Shown here: piece by piece, positions 25,045 through 34,165 of the stretch
How the letters are laid out: each line of letters opens with the position of its first letter
How positions within the stretch are numbered: the first letter of the stretch is position 1
Position numbers and translations under genes: made by a program
Notes under the pieces: model-generated
The model's input: the letters and a program-made list of their open reading frames with translations, nothing else
Databases searched by the model: none
Told to the model about the DNA's origin: nothing
Origin: Paenibacillus dendritiformis
Lineage (GTDB): Bacteria; Bacillota; Bacilli; Paenibacillales; Paenibacillaceae
DNA length: 64,000 nucleotides
Direction: 5' to 3'
Assembly (NCBI RefSeq): GCF_945605565.1
Contig: NZ_OX216966.1
Coordinates: 4,146,001 to 4,210,000, forward strand

Positions 25045-25929
25045 GCCGAGGCATCGGTCGATGACTCTGTCGAAATGCTCCATCGTCGCCATGCTCTGGC
25101 GGCAATACCGGCTTGTCCGTTCGTTCACGCCATGATACCGGACGACGGCCACGCTTCCGCGAACGATCCAGAGGTGAATCTGTTCCCGCAACCGGTCCAG
25201 ATCCAGCGGTTCCGCGTTCGCCGCATATCCGCGGCAGAAGTCTTCCAATCGGGTGACCGCCTCCTCTACGCTCGCATGGCCCCCTGCCGTCGACACAAGC
25301 GCCGCGGCCGCGTCGAAATGGCGGTCGCCCAAGCGGACCTCGCCGAAATCGATGATATAGATTCGTCCCTTCCGCAGAAGCAGGTTCCAGGCGCCCAGGT
25401 CGCCATGGATATAACCGGTAATCTTCCCGGCATGGCCGAGACATCGCTCCACCGGCTCCTTGAGCAGCCGAATGACAGCGTCCCTGGCATGCGATGCGGA
25501 CGCCTCGTCCCACATGCGCCGCAAATCAAAGCGATCTCTCTGCCCGGTTAGCCTCCGGATATCTGTCATGGACCTCTCGAAGAGCGATAACGTCTTACCC
25601 AGTTCGACATCATTCCAGCGCTCGCCATCCGGTTCATGCTCGACGAACCGCTGCAGATTATAGCAGGCATCCTCCAACTTAAAGTAAGGGAGACCATCCT
25701 TCGTAACAAGCACCTCCGGAGCGATATCAAGCGGCCTGAGCCGCCGGGAAATTTCATACTCGGTTCGCCCTTGCTCCGCGTCTCTTAGCCTGCGCAATAT
25801 ATATCGGCCCGTATCGGTCGTGACGAGCTTGGCATCTGAGGTCGTACCTTGCGCCACAGGTTCGATCCGCTCCCAACGTCCTATCGCATAGTGGTCAGCA
25901 AGACGGCCGAACCGGGAATCGATAATCAT
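25039..25929 (-). CDS. Aminoglycoside phosphotransferase-fold kinase
   Basis: 296 residues of the APH/choline kinase fold. Catalytic loop YIHGDLGAWNLLL (Brenner HGDxxxxN) at about residue 196 and the metal-binding IIDFGEVRLGD at about 213. Substrate unknown; such proteins phosphorylate homoserine, choline, sugars or antibiotics, and CotS-like spore proteins belong here too. Upstream GGAGG is 12 bases from the ATG, slightly long. Confidence 0.85.
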   Translation of the reverse strand: MIIDSRFGRLADHYAIGRWERIEPVAQGTTSDAKLVTTDTGRYILRRLRDAEQGRTEYEISRRLRPLDIAPEVLVTKDGLPYFKLEDACYNLQRFVEHEPDGERWNDVELGKTLSLFERSMTDIRRLTGQRDRFDLRRMWDEASASHARDAVIRLLKEPVERCLGHAGKITGYIHGDLGAWNLLLRKGRIYIIDFGEVRLGDRHFDAAAALVSTAGGHASVEEAVTRLEDFCRGYAANAEPLDLDRLREQIHLWIVRGSVAVVRYHGVNERTSRYCRQSMATMEHFDRVIDRCLGR

Positions 25930-26032
25930 ATGTCATGCACACCTCCTGATCGGGAAACCTGCCGCTTCGGTTATGCCGGCGGCAAAATGGAAATATTGAA
26001 GACAAGATCATGCAAAATCCAAAGGAGATAAT

Positions 26033-26512
26033 ATGGAAGCGAAACAAATCAGACCGGCTTCATCCCAGCCCCTCTCCTCCGCTTCGAGACGAAATGTCTG
26101 GTCAGGCATCCTGTTCGGTCTCGGATTGGTCGGTTTTTTGGATGACACGGTCTTTCACCAATTATTGCATTGGCACCATTTCTATGACAAGTCCACGACC
26201 GGCATCGGGTTATTCTCGGATGGCCTGTTCCATGCCTTCAGTTGGTTCGCTACGATCGGGAGCTCGTTCATGCTGGTCGCTTTGCACCGGCAAAGAGCTT
26301 GGCAGGCAGGCCTGTGGTGGGGCGGCGTGCTGCTGGGCGGCGGCGCATTCCAATTATACGACGGAATCATTCAGCACAAGCTGATGCGCCTTCACCAGAT
26401 TCGGTACGTAGACAATGTGTACATCTATGATTGGATCTGGAATATCATCGCAGCAGCCATGATCATCGCCGGCGTTATTCTCCTCATTCGCGGACGCCGG
26501 ACATCAGAATAG
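26033..26512 (+). CDS. DUF2243 membrane protein
   Basis: 159 residues with four membrane spans and histidine-rich loops: GFLDDTVFHQLLHWHHFYD and FQLYDGIIQHKLMRLHQIR, the DUF2243 pattern. Almost always next to CtaG-like genes, as here, which suggests a role in copper handling or terminal oxidase maturation. RBS AAAGGAG. Followed after 15 nt by the CtaG gene. Confidence 0.9.
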   Translation: MEAKQIRPASSQPLSSASRRNVWSGILFGLGLVGFLDDTVFHQLLHWHHFYDKSTTGIGLFSDGLFHAFSWFATIGSSFMLVALHRQRAWQAGLWWGGVLLGGGAFQLYDGIIQHKLMRLHQIRYVDNVYIYDWIWNIIAAAMIIAGVILLIRGRRTSE

Positions 26513-26527
26513 GAAGGATGGTTTCGA

Positions 26528-27325
26528 TTGCCTTCTCATCATCATCTTGACAGCGGCTGGACGCTTGAACTGTGGGTAACCGGATTGTGGGCGCTCCTGG
26601 CGTTACTGTACAGTGCGGCTGCGGTCATATCCGGCCGCAAGCACAAGCCGTGGCCGCTGCATCGTCATCTCTGCTGGCACGCGGGACTCGCCTGCGCCGC
26701 TGCTGCGATCGCCGGACCGATCGCCGAACGCGCGCATGACGATTTCACGGCGCATATGATCGGCCATCTGCTGCTGGGCATGCTGGCCCCGCTCCTAATC
26801 GCGCTGGCCTCCCCGATGCGGCTTCTCCTGAGAACGCTGCCTGTCGCCTATTCGCGCCGGATTGCCCGTATCCTGAAGAGCCGCCCCATACGACTGCTGC
26901 ATGATCCAGTGATTGCCGCCGTACTCAATGTGGGAGGATTATGGGCCCTCTATACGACGGACATCTACTCATGGATGCAGCATCATGTCAGCGTGCATGC
27001 ACTCGTTCACCTGCATCTTTTTCTCGCCGGGTATCTGTTCACCGTGTCCATCGTCTATATCGATCCGACACCTTACCGGACAAACCTCATGTACCGCGCG
27101 ATCGTGCTAGTGACCGCGATGGGCGGGCATGCCGTCTTGTCCAAGTATATTTATGCCCGTCCGCCTGCAGGCGTGCCCGCGGCGCAAGCCGAGGCAGGCA
27201 GCATGCTAATGTACTACGGCGGCGACGCGATCGAGATTATGCTCGTCTCGCTGTTTTGCTGGCAATGGTTCAAGGCGGCCCGTCCCCGAATGCTATTCCC
27301 TGAACAACTCCTTCATCGGAAATAA
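26528..27325 (+). CDS. ctaG: Cytochrome c oxidase assembly protein CtaG (caa3 type)
   Basis: 265 residues, seven hydrophobic segments. Conserved histidine motifs AHMIGHLLLGMLAPLL, VSVHALVHLHLFLAGYLF and the C-terminal MYYGGDAIEIMLVSLF define the caa3_CtaG family, needed to form active caa3 oxidase, probably in CuB insertion. It starts with TTG (26528), nine bases after AGGAAGG; no ATG or GTG is suitably placed. Second gene of the pair with DUF2243. Confidence 0.9.
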   Translation: MPSHHHLDSGWTLELWVTGLWALLALLYSAAAVISGRKHKPWPLHRHLCWHAGLACAAAAIAGPIAERAHDDFTAHMIGHLLLGMLAPLLIALASPMRLLLRTLPVAYSRRIARILKSRPIRLLHDPVIAAVLNVGGLWALYTTDIYSWMQHHVSVHALVHLHLFLAGYLFTVSIVYIDPTPYRTNLMYRAIVLVTAMGGHAVLSKYIYARPPAGVPAAQAEAGSMLMYYGGDAIEIMLVSLFCWQWFKAARPRMLFPEQLLHRK

Positions 27326-27395
27326 CCTCCAATAGACAACAACCGTTCCTAACCGTATGATAGAAACAAATGTTCCCGTACAAAGGAGTGCTGTC

Positions 27396-30300
27396 ATGGA
27401 AAAGCTGGGGACAAGCTTCGTACACCTTCACGTTCATACGGAATACAGCCTGATGGATGCGACCTGCCGCCTGGAAGATCTGCTGCAGCGGGCGGCATCG
27501 TGGAATATGGATGCGCTGGCCATCACCGATAAAGGGGCAATCAACGGGATGATTCCCTTCTGCCGGCTGGCGGCGGAATACGGCATTCATCCGATTGTCG
27601 GCTGTGAAATTCGGGTCGGCGATTCGGAAGACACGCTCATTTTATTGGCCGCCACTAATCGGGGCTACGAGCACATCGTCGAGCAACTGAACGGCGCTCC
27701 TTTTCGTCCCCCGGCCTCTCATGGCGATATTATTGTACTGAGCGGCGGCAGAACCGGAAGCATTCACCGTCTGCTCGCGAGCGGACGGACGGAACAAGCA
27801 GCCAAGCAAGCCCTACAATATATAGAGTGGTTCGGCAATGAAAATTTCTTTTTGGAAGCACAGCATCACGGTCTGTCAGACGATGATGAGGCGCTCAAGC
27901 GAACTGTACACCTGGCCCGGGAAATGAAGATTCCGTTAGTGGCTACCCACGACGTGCATTATCTCGATCCCGAAGACGCTCCTTTACTGCACATGATCCG
28001 GCAACGAAAAACAGAGCCGAATCCGGCTGTTCCCGATGCCACCGGACCGTTTTATCTCCCTTCCCCTCATGACATGAAGGCGAAATTCAGCCATCTGCCG
28101 GACGCTGTGGCCAATACGGTTCGCATCGCGGAGCGTTGCCGGTTCCAACAGGAGCGCAGAACGAACAGGCTGCCAACCTACCCCGTATCTCACATATGGA
28201 GCGCAGATAGCCCTTCATGCGATCGATCCGGGGCGGAAGGCAACGAATCCGAGAAGCTTCCGCAAAGCGCGGATGAAGCGCTGCGCCAGTTATGCCTGGA
28301 TGGGTTGCGGCAGCGGTTCGGTTCGTCTGCTCCGGTTATTGATCGTTCGGGTGACACTCGTGCGCTTGAGCGAATGCGCCACGAGCTGGACATCATTACG
28401 GCGCGAGGGCTCTCCGACTATTTCCTGATCGTATGGGATATCGTACGGTACGCGCGGAGCCGGAACATTCCGGTAGGACCTGGAAGAGGCTCGGCCGCCG
28501 GAAGCCTGGTGGCGTATCTGCTCGGCATCACCGAGGTGAATCCGCTCCTGCACGGCCTGTCCTTTGAACGTTTTTTGAGTCCGGATCGGGCCGACTTGCC
28601 GGATATCGATATCGATGTCTGTCAGAGAAGGCGCCACGAGCTGCTTCAATACGTGAAGGATAAATACGGAGAAGACCGGATTGCGCATCTTGGCGTATTG
28701 AACACGTTCGGCTCACGCGGGGCGGTACGCGAAGCGGGAACTTATTTGGGCTTGCCCAAAAAACAAGTCGATGTGCTGGCCAAGCTGCTCCCCTCTTTTA
28801 GCGGGAGAGGCGGAATCCGCCATAGCCTGGACACCCTGCCGGAGCTGAGCAAGCTGCCGGCCGGCAAAGAGCCTTTCAGCTCGCTGTTCCAGCTTGCCGA
28901 ACGGCTGGAAGGAATGCCCCACCAGCATTCCGCTCACCCGTCGGGAATCATACTCGGAGATGAACAATTGGCCCGGACCATTCCTCTGCAGCGGCGGCCG
29001 AACGGAGAACCGATGACCTCTTTTACGAAGGAAGATATCAAAGCGCTGGGCTTATTGAAAATTGATCTCCTCGGTCTGCGCAACCTGACGATCATTCATG
29101 ATACGCTCTCTTCCATTCACGAACGAACGGGGGAACAGATCGATGTGAGCGTTATCCCGCTTGACGATCCGGATACGTTCGAGACGATCGGCAGCGGCAA
29201 TACATTGGGCTGCTTCCAGCTTGAAAGCATGGGAATCCGCCGCTTACTGCGCCGCGTGCAGCCGCACAGTATCAGCCATTTAGCCGATCTGCTCGCCTTG
29301 TACCGGCCTGGTGCATGGAATGAGGGAATCGTTGACACGTATTTGCGCCGGCATCGGGGCGAAGAGAATTACAAGCTGCCGCTCCCTGAATTGGAGCCCG
29401 TTCTTGCGCCGACATATGGCCTTATCCTGTATCAGGAGCAAGTGATGGCCATTGCTCAAGCGGTTACGGGCTGCACCATGGGGGAAGCCGACTCGCTGCG
29501 GCGCGCTCTATCCGCGAAATCAGTCGAAGCGCTGTCCCGCCATCAGCAGCAGTTCCTTCAGAGAGCGGCAGCACGAGGCGTGACAGACAAGGAAGCTTTG
29601 GCCATCTTTGACTTTTTGGTCAAGTTTTCCGGGTACAGCTTCAACAAAGCCCATAGCGTGTCCTATGCCTATCTGGCCTATTGGACCGTTTATTTAAAAA
29701 CGCATTTTCCCAAAGATTATATGGCCTCCTTATTAAGCATGGAGGGCGGGTATTACGACAAAAAAGTATATTTGCGGGAGATTTTCAAAATGGGCCTGTC
29801 CTTGCTTGGACCCGATATGAACCGGAGCGGGCTCGGTTTCCATGCGGAAGAGGAAGGCATACGCTGCGGACTGGATGCCGTTCACGGCTCGGGGCCGGAA
29901 TCGGTGATCGCGATGCTGCGTTCCCGTATCCACTGCGGGGAATTCCGAACGTTTCCCGAATGGGTGGAGCGGATGCAAGCGAGCCGGATCAAAAGACCGG
30001 TGCTTGAAGCCTGGATCGCCGCGGGCGCCTGCGATCGTTTTGGCCTCCACCGCAAGGAGATGATCGCCCATGTGAACGGATTGCCGCAGGAAGCCGGCGT
30101 CCGAGCTTCGGCCGAAGCGGTTCCCGATTTTACCGAGGCGGAAAAAAGAAAGATGGAAAAGGCATTGCTCGGTTTTTCTTTGCAGCCATCTGCATCGAGG
30201 AAATGGAATGATTTTGTGCAGCGCTTTAACATCGTTCCGATCCGGGCGCTATCCGAATGCAGTGATAATGCGCGTGTCCGCATTTGCGGAACTATCATCC

Positions 30301-30515
30301 ACAGCCGGCGGTATCCGACCCAATCCGGCGAATACGTGCTTATGCTCGTCCTGCAGGATGACACGGATATGATCGAGGTCGTGCTGTCTCCGGCAACGTA
30401 CAAGTCTTTTTTATACGAATTGAATCCGAAGGGCATATTACTGGAAGGCGATGTCCGGATGCAGAACGGGCAGGCGCGCATCGTGGCGGACAAAATCAAG
30501 GCGCTTGGAGGATAA
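27396..30515 (+). CDS. dnaE: DNA polymerase III alpha subunit, DnaE type
   Basis: 1039 residues, somewhat shorter than Bacillus DnaE. PHP domain at the N-terminus (HLHVHTEYSLMDA, VATHDVHYLDPEDAPLL); palm with PDIDID at about 402-407 and KIDLLGLRN with Asp557, the catalytic aspartates; fingers to about 780; tandem helix-hairpin-helix; C-terminal OB fold (VRICGTIIHSRRYPTQSGEYVLML). ATG 27396 has AAAGGAG upstream. It heads an operon with DUF72 and uracil-DNA glycosylase, so it may be a repair or lagging-strand polymerase rather than the only DnaE. Confidence 0.95.
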   Translation: MEKLGTSFVHLHVHTEYSLMDATCRLEDLLQRAASWNMDALAITDKGAINGMIPFCRLAAEYGIHPIVGCEIRVGDSEDTLILLAATNRGYEHIVEQLNGAPFRPPASHGDIIVLSGGRTGSIHRLLASGRTEQAAKQALQYIEWFGNENFFLEAQHHGLSDDDEALKRTVHLAREMKIPLVATHDVHYLDPEDAPLLHMIRQRKTEPNPAVPDATGPFYLPSPHDMKAKFSHLPDAVANTVRIAERCRFQQERRTNRLPTYPVSHIWSADSPSCDRSGAEGNESEKLPQSADEALRQLCLDGLRQRFGSSAPVIDRSGDTRALERMRHELDIITARGLSDYFLIVWDIVRYARSRNIPVGPGRGSAAGSLVAYLLGITEVNPLLHGLSFERFLSPDRADLPDIDIDVCQRRRHELLQYVKDKYGEDRIAHLGVLNTFGSRGAVREAGTYLGLPKKQVDVLAKLLPSFSGRGGIRHSLDTLPELSKLPAGKEPFSSLFQLAERLEGMPHQHSAHPSGIILGDEQLARTIPLQRRPNGEPMTSFTKEDIKALGLLKIDLLGLRNLTIIHDTLSSIHERTGEQIDVSVIPLDDPDTFETIGSGNTLGCFQLESMGIRRLLRRVQPHSISHLADLLALYRPGAWNEGIVDTYLRRHRGEENYKLPLPELEPVLAPTYGLILYQEQVMAIAQAVTGCTMGEADSLRRALSAKSVEALSRHQQQFLQRAAARGVTDKEALAIFDFLVKFSGYSFNKAHSVSYAYLAYWTVYLKTHFPKDYMASLLSMEGGYYDKKVYLREIFKMGLSLLGPDMNRSGLGFHAEEEGIRCGLDAVHGSGPESVIAMLRSRIHCGEFRTFPEWVERMQASRIKRPVLEAWIAAGACDRFGLHRKEMIAHVNGLPQEAGVRASAEAVPDFTEAEKRKMEKALLGFSLQPSASRKWNDFVQRFNIVPIRALSECSDNARVRICGTIIHSRRYPTQSGEYVLMLVLQDDTDMIEVVLSPATYKSFLYELNPKGILLEGDVRMQNGQARIVADKIKALGG

Positions 30516-30517
30516 CT

Positions 30518-31303
30518 ATGCTGCTCATCGGAACGGCTGGCTACAGCTATGAGGATTGGAAAGGGGTTTATTACCCGGAAGGCTTGGACAAAAAAGAACG
30601 GCTTTCTTTTTACGCCCGGGAATTTCCGTTTACCGAGGTGAACTCATCGTTTTACGCGATGCCCAACCGGTTTATGCTCTATCATATGCGGGAGAAAACA
30701 CCTGATCACTTCCAGTTTGTCATCAAAGCATACCGTGGAATGACACATAAACGGGAAGATAACGAACAACATTTTCACGATTTTAAGGAAGCGCTGAAGC
30801 CATTAATCGAGGTTGGCAAGCTGGGATGCGTACTGGCTCAGTTCCCTACCAGCTTCCGGAACCGGGATGAGAACCGGGATTATTTGAAGGAATTCAAGGA
30901 ATTGATGGGCGACATTCCGGTCGTGGTCGAGTTTCGGCATGAAGAATGGATCGACGAACGGATCTTCGATCTGCTGGAGGAAGAGCAATTGGGTTATGTG
31001 TGCGTGGACGAGCCACAGTTCAAAACGCTCGTTCCGCCGATCATCAGAGCCACCGGCCCAATCGGTTATATCCGGTTCCACGGACGGAATTATAAAAAAT
31101 GGTGGCATCATAAAGAGACGCATGAACGGTATGACTATTTGTACAACGAGAACGAACTTGCGGATTGGGTTCCGAATATTCGCAAGCTTGCCGAGAGAAC
31201 GGAAAAGACATTCGTCAGCATGAACAATCATTACCGGGCGCAGGCCGTCATCAACGGGCGGATGCTGCGCGAGATGCTGAAAGAGGAGGTCGTTCCCACA
31301 TGA
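30518..31303 (+). CDS. DUF72 family protein (YecE/YunF-like)
   Basis: 261 residues of the DUF72 TIM-barrel family: IGTAGYSYEDWKGVYYPEGL at the start, FTEVNSSFYAMPN, GCVLAQFPTSFRN, and YIRFHGRNYKKWW. The biochemical role is unknown; the fold resembles endonuclease IV and the family often sits with DNA repair genes, as here. It begins two bases after the dnaE stop and overlaps the next gene by 4 nt. Confidence 0.93.
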   Translation: MLLIGTAGYSYEDWKGVYYPEGLDKKERLSFYAREFPFTEVNSSFYAMPNRFMLYHMREKTPDHFQFVIKAYRGMTHKREDNEQHFHDFKEALKPLIEVGKLGCVLAQFPTSFRNRDENRDYLKEFKELMGDIPVVVEFRHEEWIDERIFDLLEEEQLGYVCVDEPQFKTLVPPIIRATGPIGYIRFHGRNYKKWWHHKETHERYDYLYNENELADWVPNIRKLAERTEKTFVSMNNHYRAQAVINGRMLREMLKEEVVPT

Positions 31304-31887
31304 TCGCTGGTACCGCCTTGCCGGAAGAGTTGCAAGCGATCGGCAATCTGGATGCGTTGCGCGGAGTCTGTGAGCGTGTCTTTGTGCCGGAGCCTGGAGA
31401 GCGGCTTGTATTCGGCGAAGGACCGGAGCATGCCCGTCTCTTCCTGCTTGGAGAGGCCCCCGGCGCCAAAGAAGCCGAGAGCGGCCGGCCATTTGTCGGT
31501 AATTCGGGAAGACTGCTGAATAAATATTTGCAGAAAGCGGATATTCTCAGGGAAGACGCTTATGTGACGAACGTCATCAAAGTAAGGCCGCCCGGCAACC
31601 GGAAGCCGAAAACATCGGAGGTTACCGAAGCGCTGCCCATATTGTTGCGGGAAATCGAATTGATCGATCCGGCCATCATCGTATGTCTCGGGAGCATAGC
31701 GGTACAGGCGCTTGTCGATCGCAAAGCGAAAATTACGGAAATACGCGGAACGTGGGTGGAGAAGGACGGAATCCGGATCATGCCGACCTATCATCCATCC
31801 GCTGTATTTCGCGACGAACAGAAAAGGGAACTTCTAAAGCAGGATATCTTCTCCGCCGCAGAGGCCTTGAAAAAGCTGGAGCCATGA
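31300..31887 (+). CDS. Uracil-DNA glycosylase, family 4-like
   Basis: 195 residues. Motif A LLGEAPGAKEAESGRPFVGNSGRLLN, then YVTNVIKVRPPGNRKP and motif B PTYHPS are those of family 4 glycosylases, which remove uracil from DNA. The four cysteines that bind a 4Fe-4S cluster in that family are missing: only two isolated cysteines (GVCERV, IVCLGS) are seen. ATG overlaps the DUF72 stop (ATGA). Last gene of the repair-like operon. Confidence 0.9.
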   Translation: MIAGTALPEELQAIGNLDALRGVCERVFVPEPGERLVFGEGPEHARLFLLGEAPGAKEAESGRPFVGNSGRLLNKYLQKADILREDAYVTNVIKVRPPGNRKPKTSEVTEALPILLREIELIDPAIIVCLGSIAVQALVDRKAKITEIRGTWVEKDGIRIMPTYHPSAVFRDEQKRELLKQDIFSAAEALKKLEP

Positions 31888-31954
31888 CCGTTAGCAGCCT
31901 GTAATGGCTCCCATGCGCTCTGCTTGCGACCTATAGATAGGCCGCCGTTCCCCG

Positions 31955-32425
31955 CTAGGATGGCTGCTTCTCATCCACGCCTTCGACATATAACGTCTCA
32001 TAGCGGAGATCGCCGATATAGATATCGAGCTTCCACATTCCGGATGCTGTCAGCTTGAGCCCGGAAGGCAGCGTCGCATTGGCTCCGAGGTTCGGAGTAG
32101 GTCCCGGCATCTGCTCCTTCAGCAATATCCTTGATTCTCCGGTCTTTTGGCTCGTGCCGATAACGGTGAACGCGCCTTCGAGACGGGATGGATCATCCCA
32201 GAAATGCCACACGATCTTTTGGGGCACATCCACATAGAGAGGGGCGTCCGGCATCCCGATTTTTCCCTTTACGCCGCGGAAGGTAAATGCCCGTTCCCTG
32301 CCTTGATTATCCGTAAATTTGACATCGAACACCGGACTCAACTGCCATTGTTCCGCTTCGGCAGAGGCGCAGCCGGCAATCAGTGCGATCATGAATAACA
32401 GCAGAATGCCCGTTAGTCGCTTCAT
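31955..32425 (-). CDS. Lipoprotein, DUF4871-like
   Basis: 156 residues. Signal with lipobox LIALIAGC, cysteine near residue 19. The mature part (SPVFDVKFTDNQGRERAFTFRGVKGKIGMPDAP, KIVWHFWDDPSRLEGAFTVIGTS) is an all-beta domain that resembles Bacillus DUF4871 proteins; this assignment is from memory and tentative. Its ATG overlaps the HD-hydrolase stop by one base (TGATG), so it is co-translated. Confidence 0.78.
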   Translation of the reverse strand: MKRLTGILLLFMIALIAGCASAEAEQWQLSPVFDVKFTDNQGRERAFTFRGVKGKIGMPDAPLYVDVPQKIVWHFWDDPSRLEGAFTVIGTSQKTGESRILLKEQMPGPTPNLGANATLPSGLKLTASGMWKLDIYIGDLRYETLYVEGVDEKQPS

Positions 32426-33078
32426 CAGTCATCCTCCGCTTCCCATTCTTTATGGAATTGCTGCAAATAATCGACCATTACGCGATGCCGCTCCATGGCC
32501 AGAGCTTTGCCGCTGTCCGTATTCATGAGGTCTTTCAATCTCAACAGCTTCTCATGGAAATGATTGATGGCGGTGCCCCTGTGGCTCCGGTACTCCTCTT
32601 CCGACCGGAATGCAGCAGGCGGCTCCTCCGGGTCATGCATCCGATGGCCGGCCCAGCCGGCATAGGCGAACGCGCGCGCAATCCCGATCGCGCCCATCGC
32701 ATCGAGCCGATCGGCGTCCTGCACGATCTGCCCCTCCAACGTCTTCATCGGCGAATGATGCCCGCCGCTGTAAGACAGGTTCGACACGATATCCATGATA
32801 TGGGATATCGCAGCCGCATCGGCGCCGTTCGCCACAAGCCATTCCTGCACCCTGGCGCAGCCAGCCTCCTTCGTCGGATTGAACTTGGCGTCCGCCACAT
32901 CATGCAGCAGGGCGACCAGCTCGCAGATCGCGGCATCCGCCCCTTCTTTCTCCGCGAGCCGGACGGCCATTCGCCGCACACGATGAATATGCCACCAATC
33001 ATGGCCGCTGCTGTCGGACTCCACCTGCTCGCGCACATACGCTTCCGCGCGTGCGATCAGCTCCTGGCGCGCATCCAT
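32425..33078 (-). CDS. HD-domain phosphohydrolase (YedJ type)
   Basis: 217 residues. HD motifs: GHDWWHIHRVRRMA (first His), ALLHDVADAKF (His-Asp) and VQDADRLDAMGAIGIAR (distal Asp). YedJ-like proteins are predicted metal-dependent phosphohydrolases acting on nucleotides. ATG 33078 is chosen since GGGAGGG is six bases upstream; the ATG two codons earlier abuts that site. Coupled to the downstream lipoprotein gene. Confidence 0.9.
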   Translation of the reverse strand: MDARQELIARAEAYVREQVESDSSGHDWWHIHRVRRMAVRLAEKEGADAAICELVALLHDVADAKFNPTKEAGCARVQEWLVANGADAAAISHIMDIVSNLSYSGGHHSPMKTLEGQIVQDADRLDAMGAIGIARAFAYAGWAGHRMHDPEEPPAAFRSEEEYRSHRGTAINHFHEKLLRLKDLMNTDSGKALAMERHRVMVDYLQQFHKEWEAEDD

Positions 33079-33124
33079 TTCCATCCCTCCCTTCCATCAT
33101 GGACCGGCGTCTTCACATATCGGC

Positions 33125-34144
33125 TCAGCTATACTCCGGCCGAATATCCTCCCATCCGGAAGAGGCCGGATGACGGAGCGCTTCCAGAACGGCCTGCGCA
33201 TCATATCCGTCCTGGAACGTAAAATATCGGGCCGGCTTGCCTTGAATCGCTTGGATCACCTGTCTAAGCACCGGAAGGGCATCAGCCGAATCCTCGACCT
33301 GAACCGGCTCCAGCGGTTGGCCCACCGCTCCCGTATACAGCTGGTCCCAATTTTCCAGCGCGATCGTTCCCTCTGTCCCGTACAGGATGAGAGAGACCCG
33401 TTCTTCCCCCGCGAACCCGGAAATGCCGCTCAGGTGAACCGGAATTCCGCTGTCCAGCCGCAAGCCAGCGCGGATTCCCGTCTCGCAGAGCCCGCTCTGC
33501 TCCGGCAGCTCCAGCTCGCTCTGCACATGCGTAATGCGGCCGAGCAGCTTCTGAATGACATGAATCCAGTGAACGCCGACCTCCAGCACGAAGCCGCCCT
33601 GCTGCCGTGTCCCAATCCATGAATTTTGCTGCCATGACCGCGGCCACTGCGGGAACTGCAGAATCAGGTCGAGCTTCCGAATCTCGCCGATCGCCTTCTC
33701 CTCCAGCATGCTCCGCACCCGCTCCACCGACGGTTCATGCGGCATCGAGAAGTGAATGGCATGCACGACCTGCGCCTCGCGCGCTTGCTGCAGAAGCTCC
33801 CACGCTTCCTCCACGCTATTCGCCAGCGGCTTCTCGCAGAAAACATGTATTTTCCTGCGAAGCGCTTCCATGGCGATCTCATAGTGGAACGCGGGAGGCA
33901 CAGAGATATATGCCAGATCGACGTCCGTCTCCTCTAGCAGCGCCGCGTAGTCCGAGTACCATGCCGCATGCGGGAAGCTGTCTTGATAGGTATGCTGGAA
34001 TTGCTCGCGGGCCTGCTCGTTCGCTTCGCAGATAGCCGCAATCTCTATCGCTTGCGCGAATTCCGGCTGTGCCGCCAGACGCAGCATATATTGTCCCATA
34101 TGGCCCAGTCCGATGACCGCCATTCTGATTTTCTTGCTGTTCAT
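33125..34144 (-). CDS. Gfo/Idh/MocA family oxidoreductase
   Basis: 339 residues. Rossmann motif MAVIGLGHMGQYM at the N-terminus, YISVPPAFHYEIAMEALRRKIHVFCEKPLANSVEEA (EKP motif) near residue 95-125, then the C-terminal beta-sheet domain. NAD(P)-dependent oxidation of sugars or inositol derivatives; substrate unknown. ATG 34144 has GGGAGAG upstream. Directly downstream of the serine hydrolase gene, with about 20 nt between. Confidence 0.92.
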   Translation of the reverse strand: MNSKKIRMAVIGLGHMGQYMLRLAAQPEFAQAIEIAAICEANEQAREQFQHTYQDSFPHAAWYSDYAALLEETDVDLAYISVPPAFHYEIAMEALRRKIHVFCEKPLANSVEEAWELLQQAREAQVVHAIHFSMPHEPSVERVRSMLEEKAIGEIRKLDLILQFPQWPRSWQQNSWIGTRQQGGFVLEVGVHWIHVIQKLLGRITHVQSELELPEQSGLCETGIRAGLRLDSGIPVHLSGISGFAGEERVSLILYGTEGTIALENWDQLYTGAVGQPLEPVQVEDSADALPVLRQVIQAIQGKPARYFTFQDGYDAQAVLEALRHPASSGWEDIRPEYS

Positions 34145-34165
34145 TGCGCTCTCTCCCTGTTGCAT

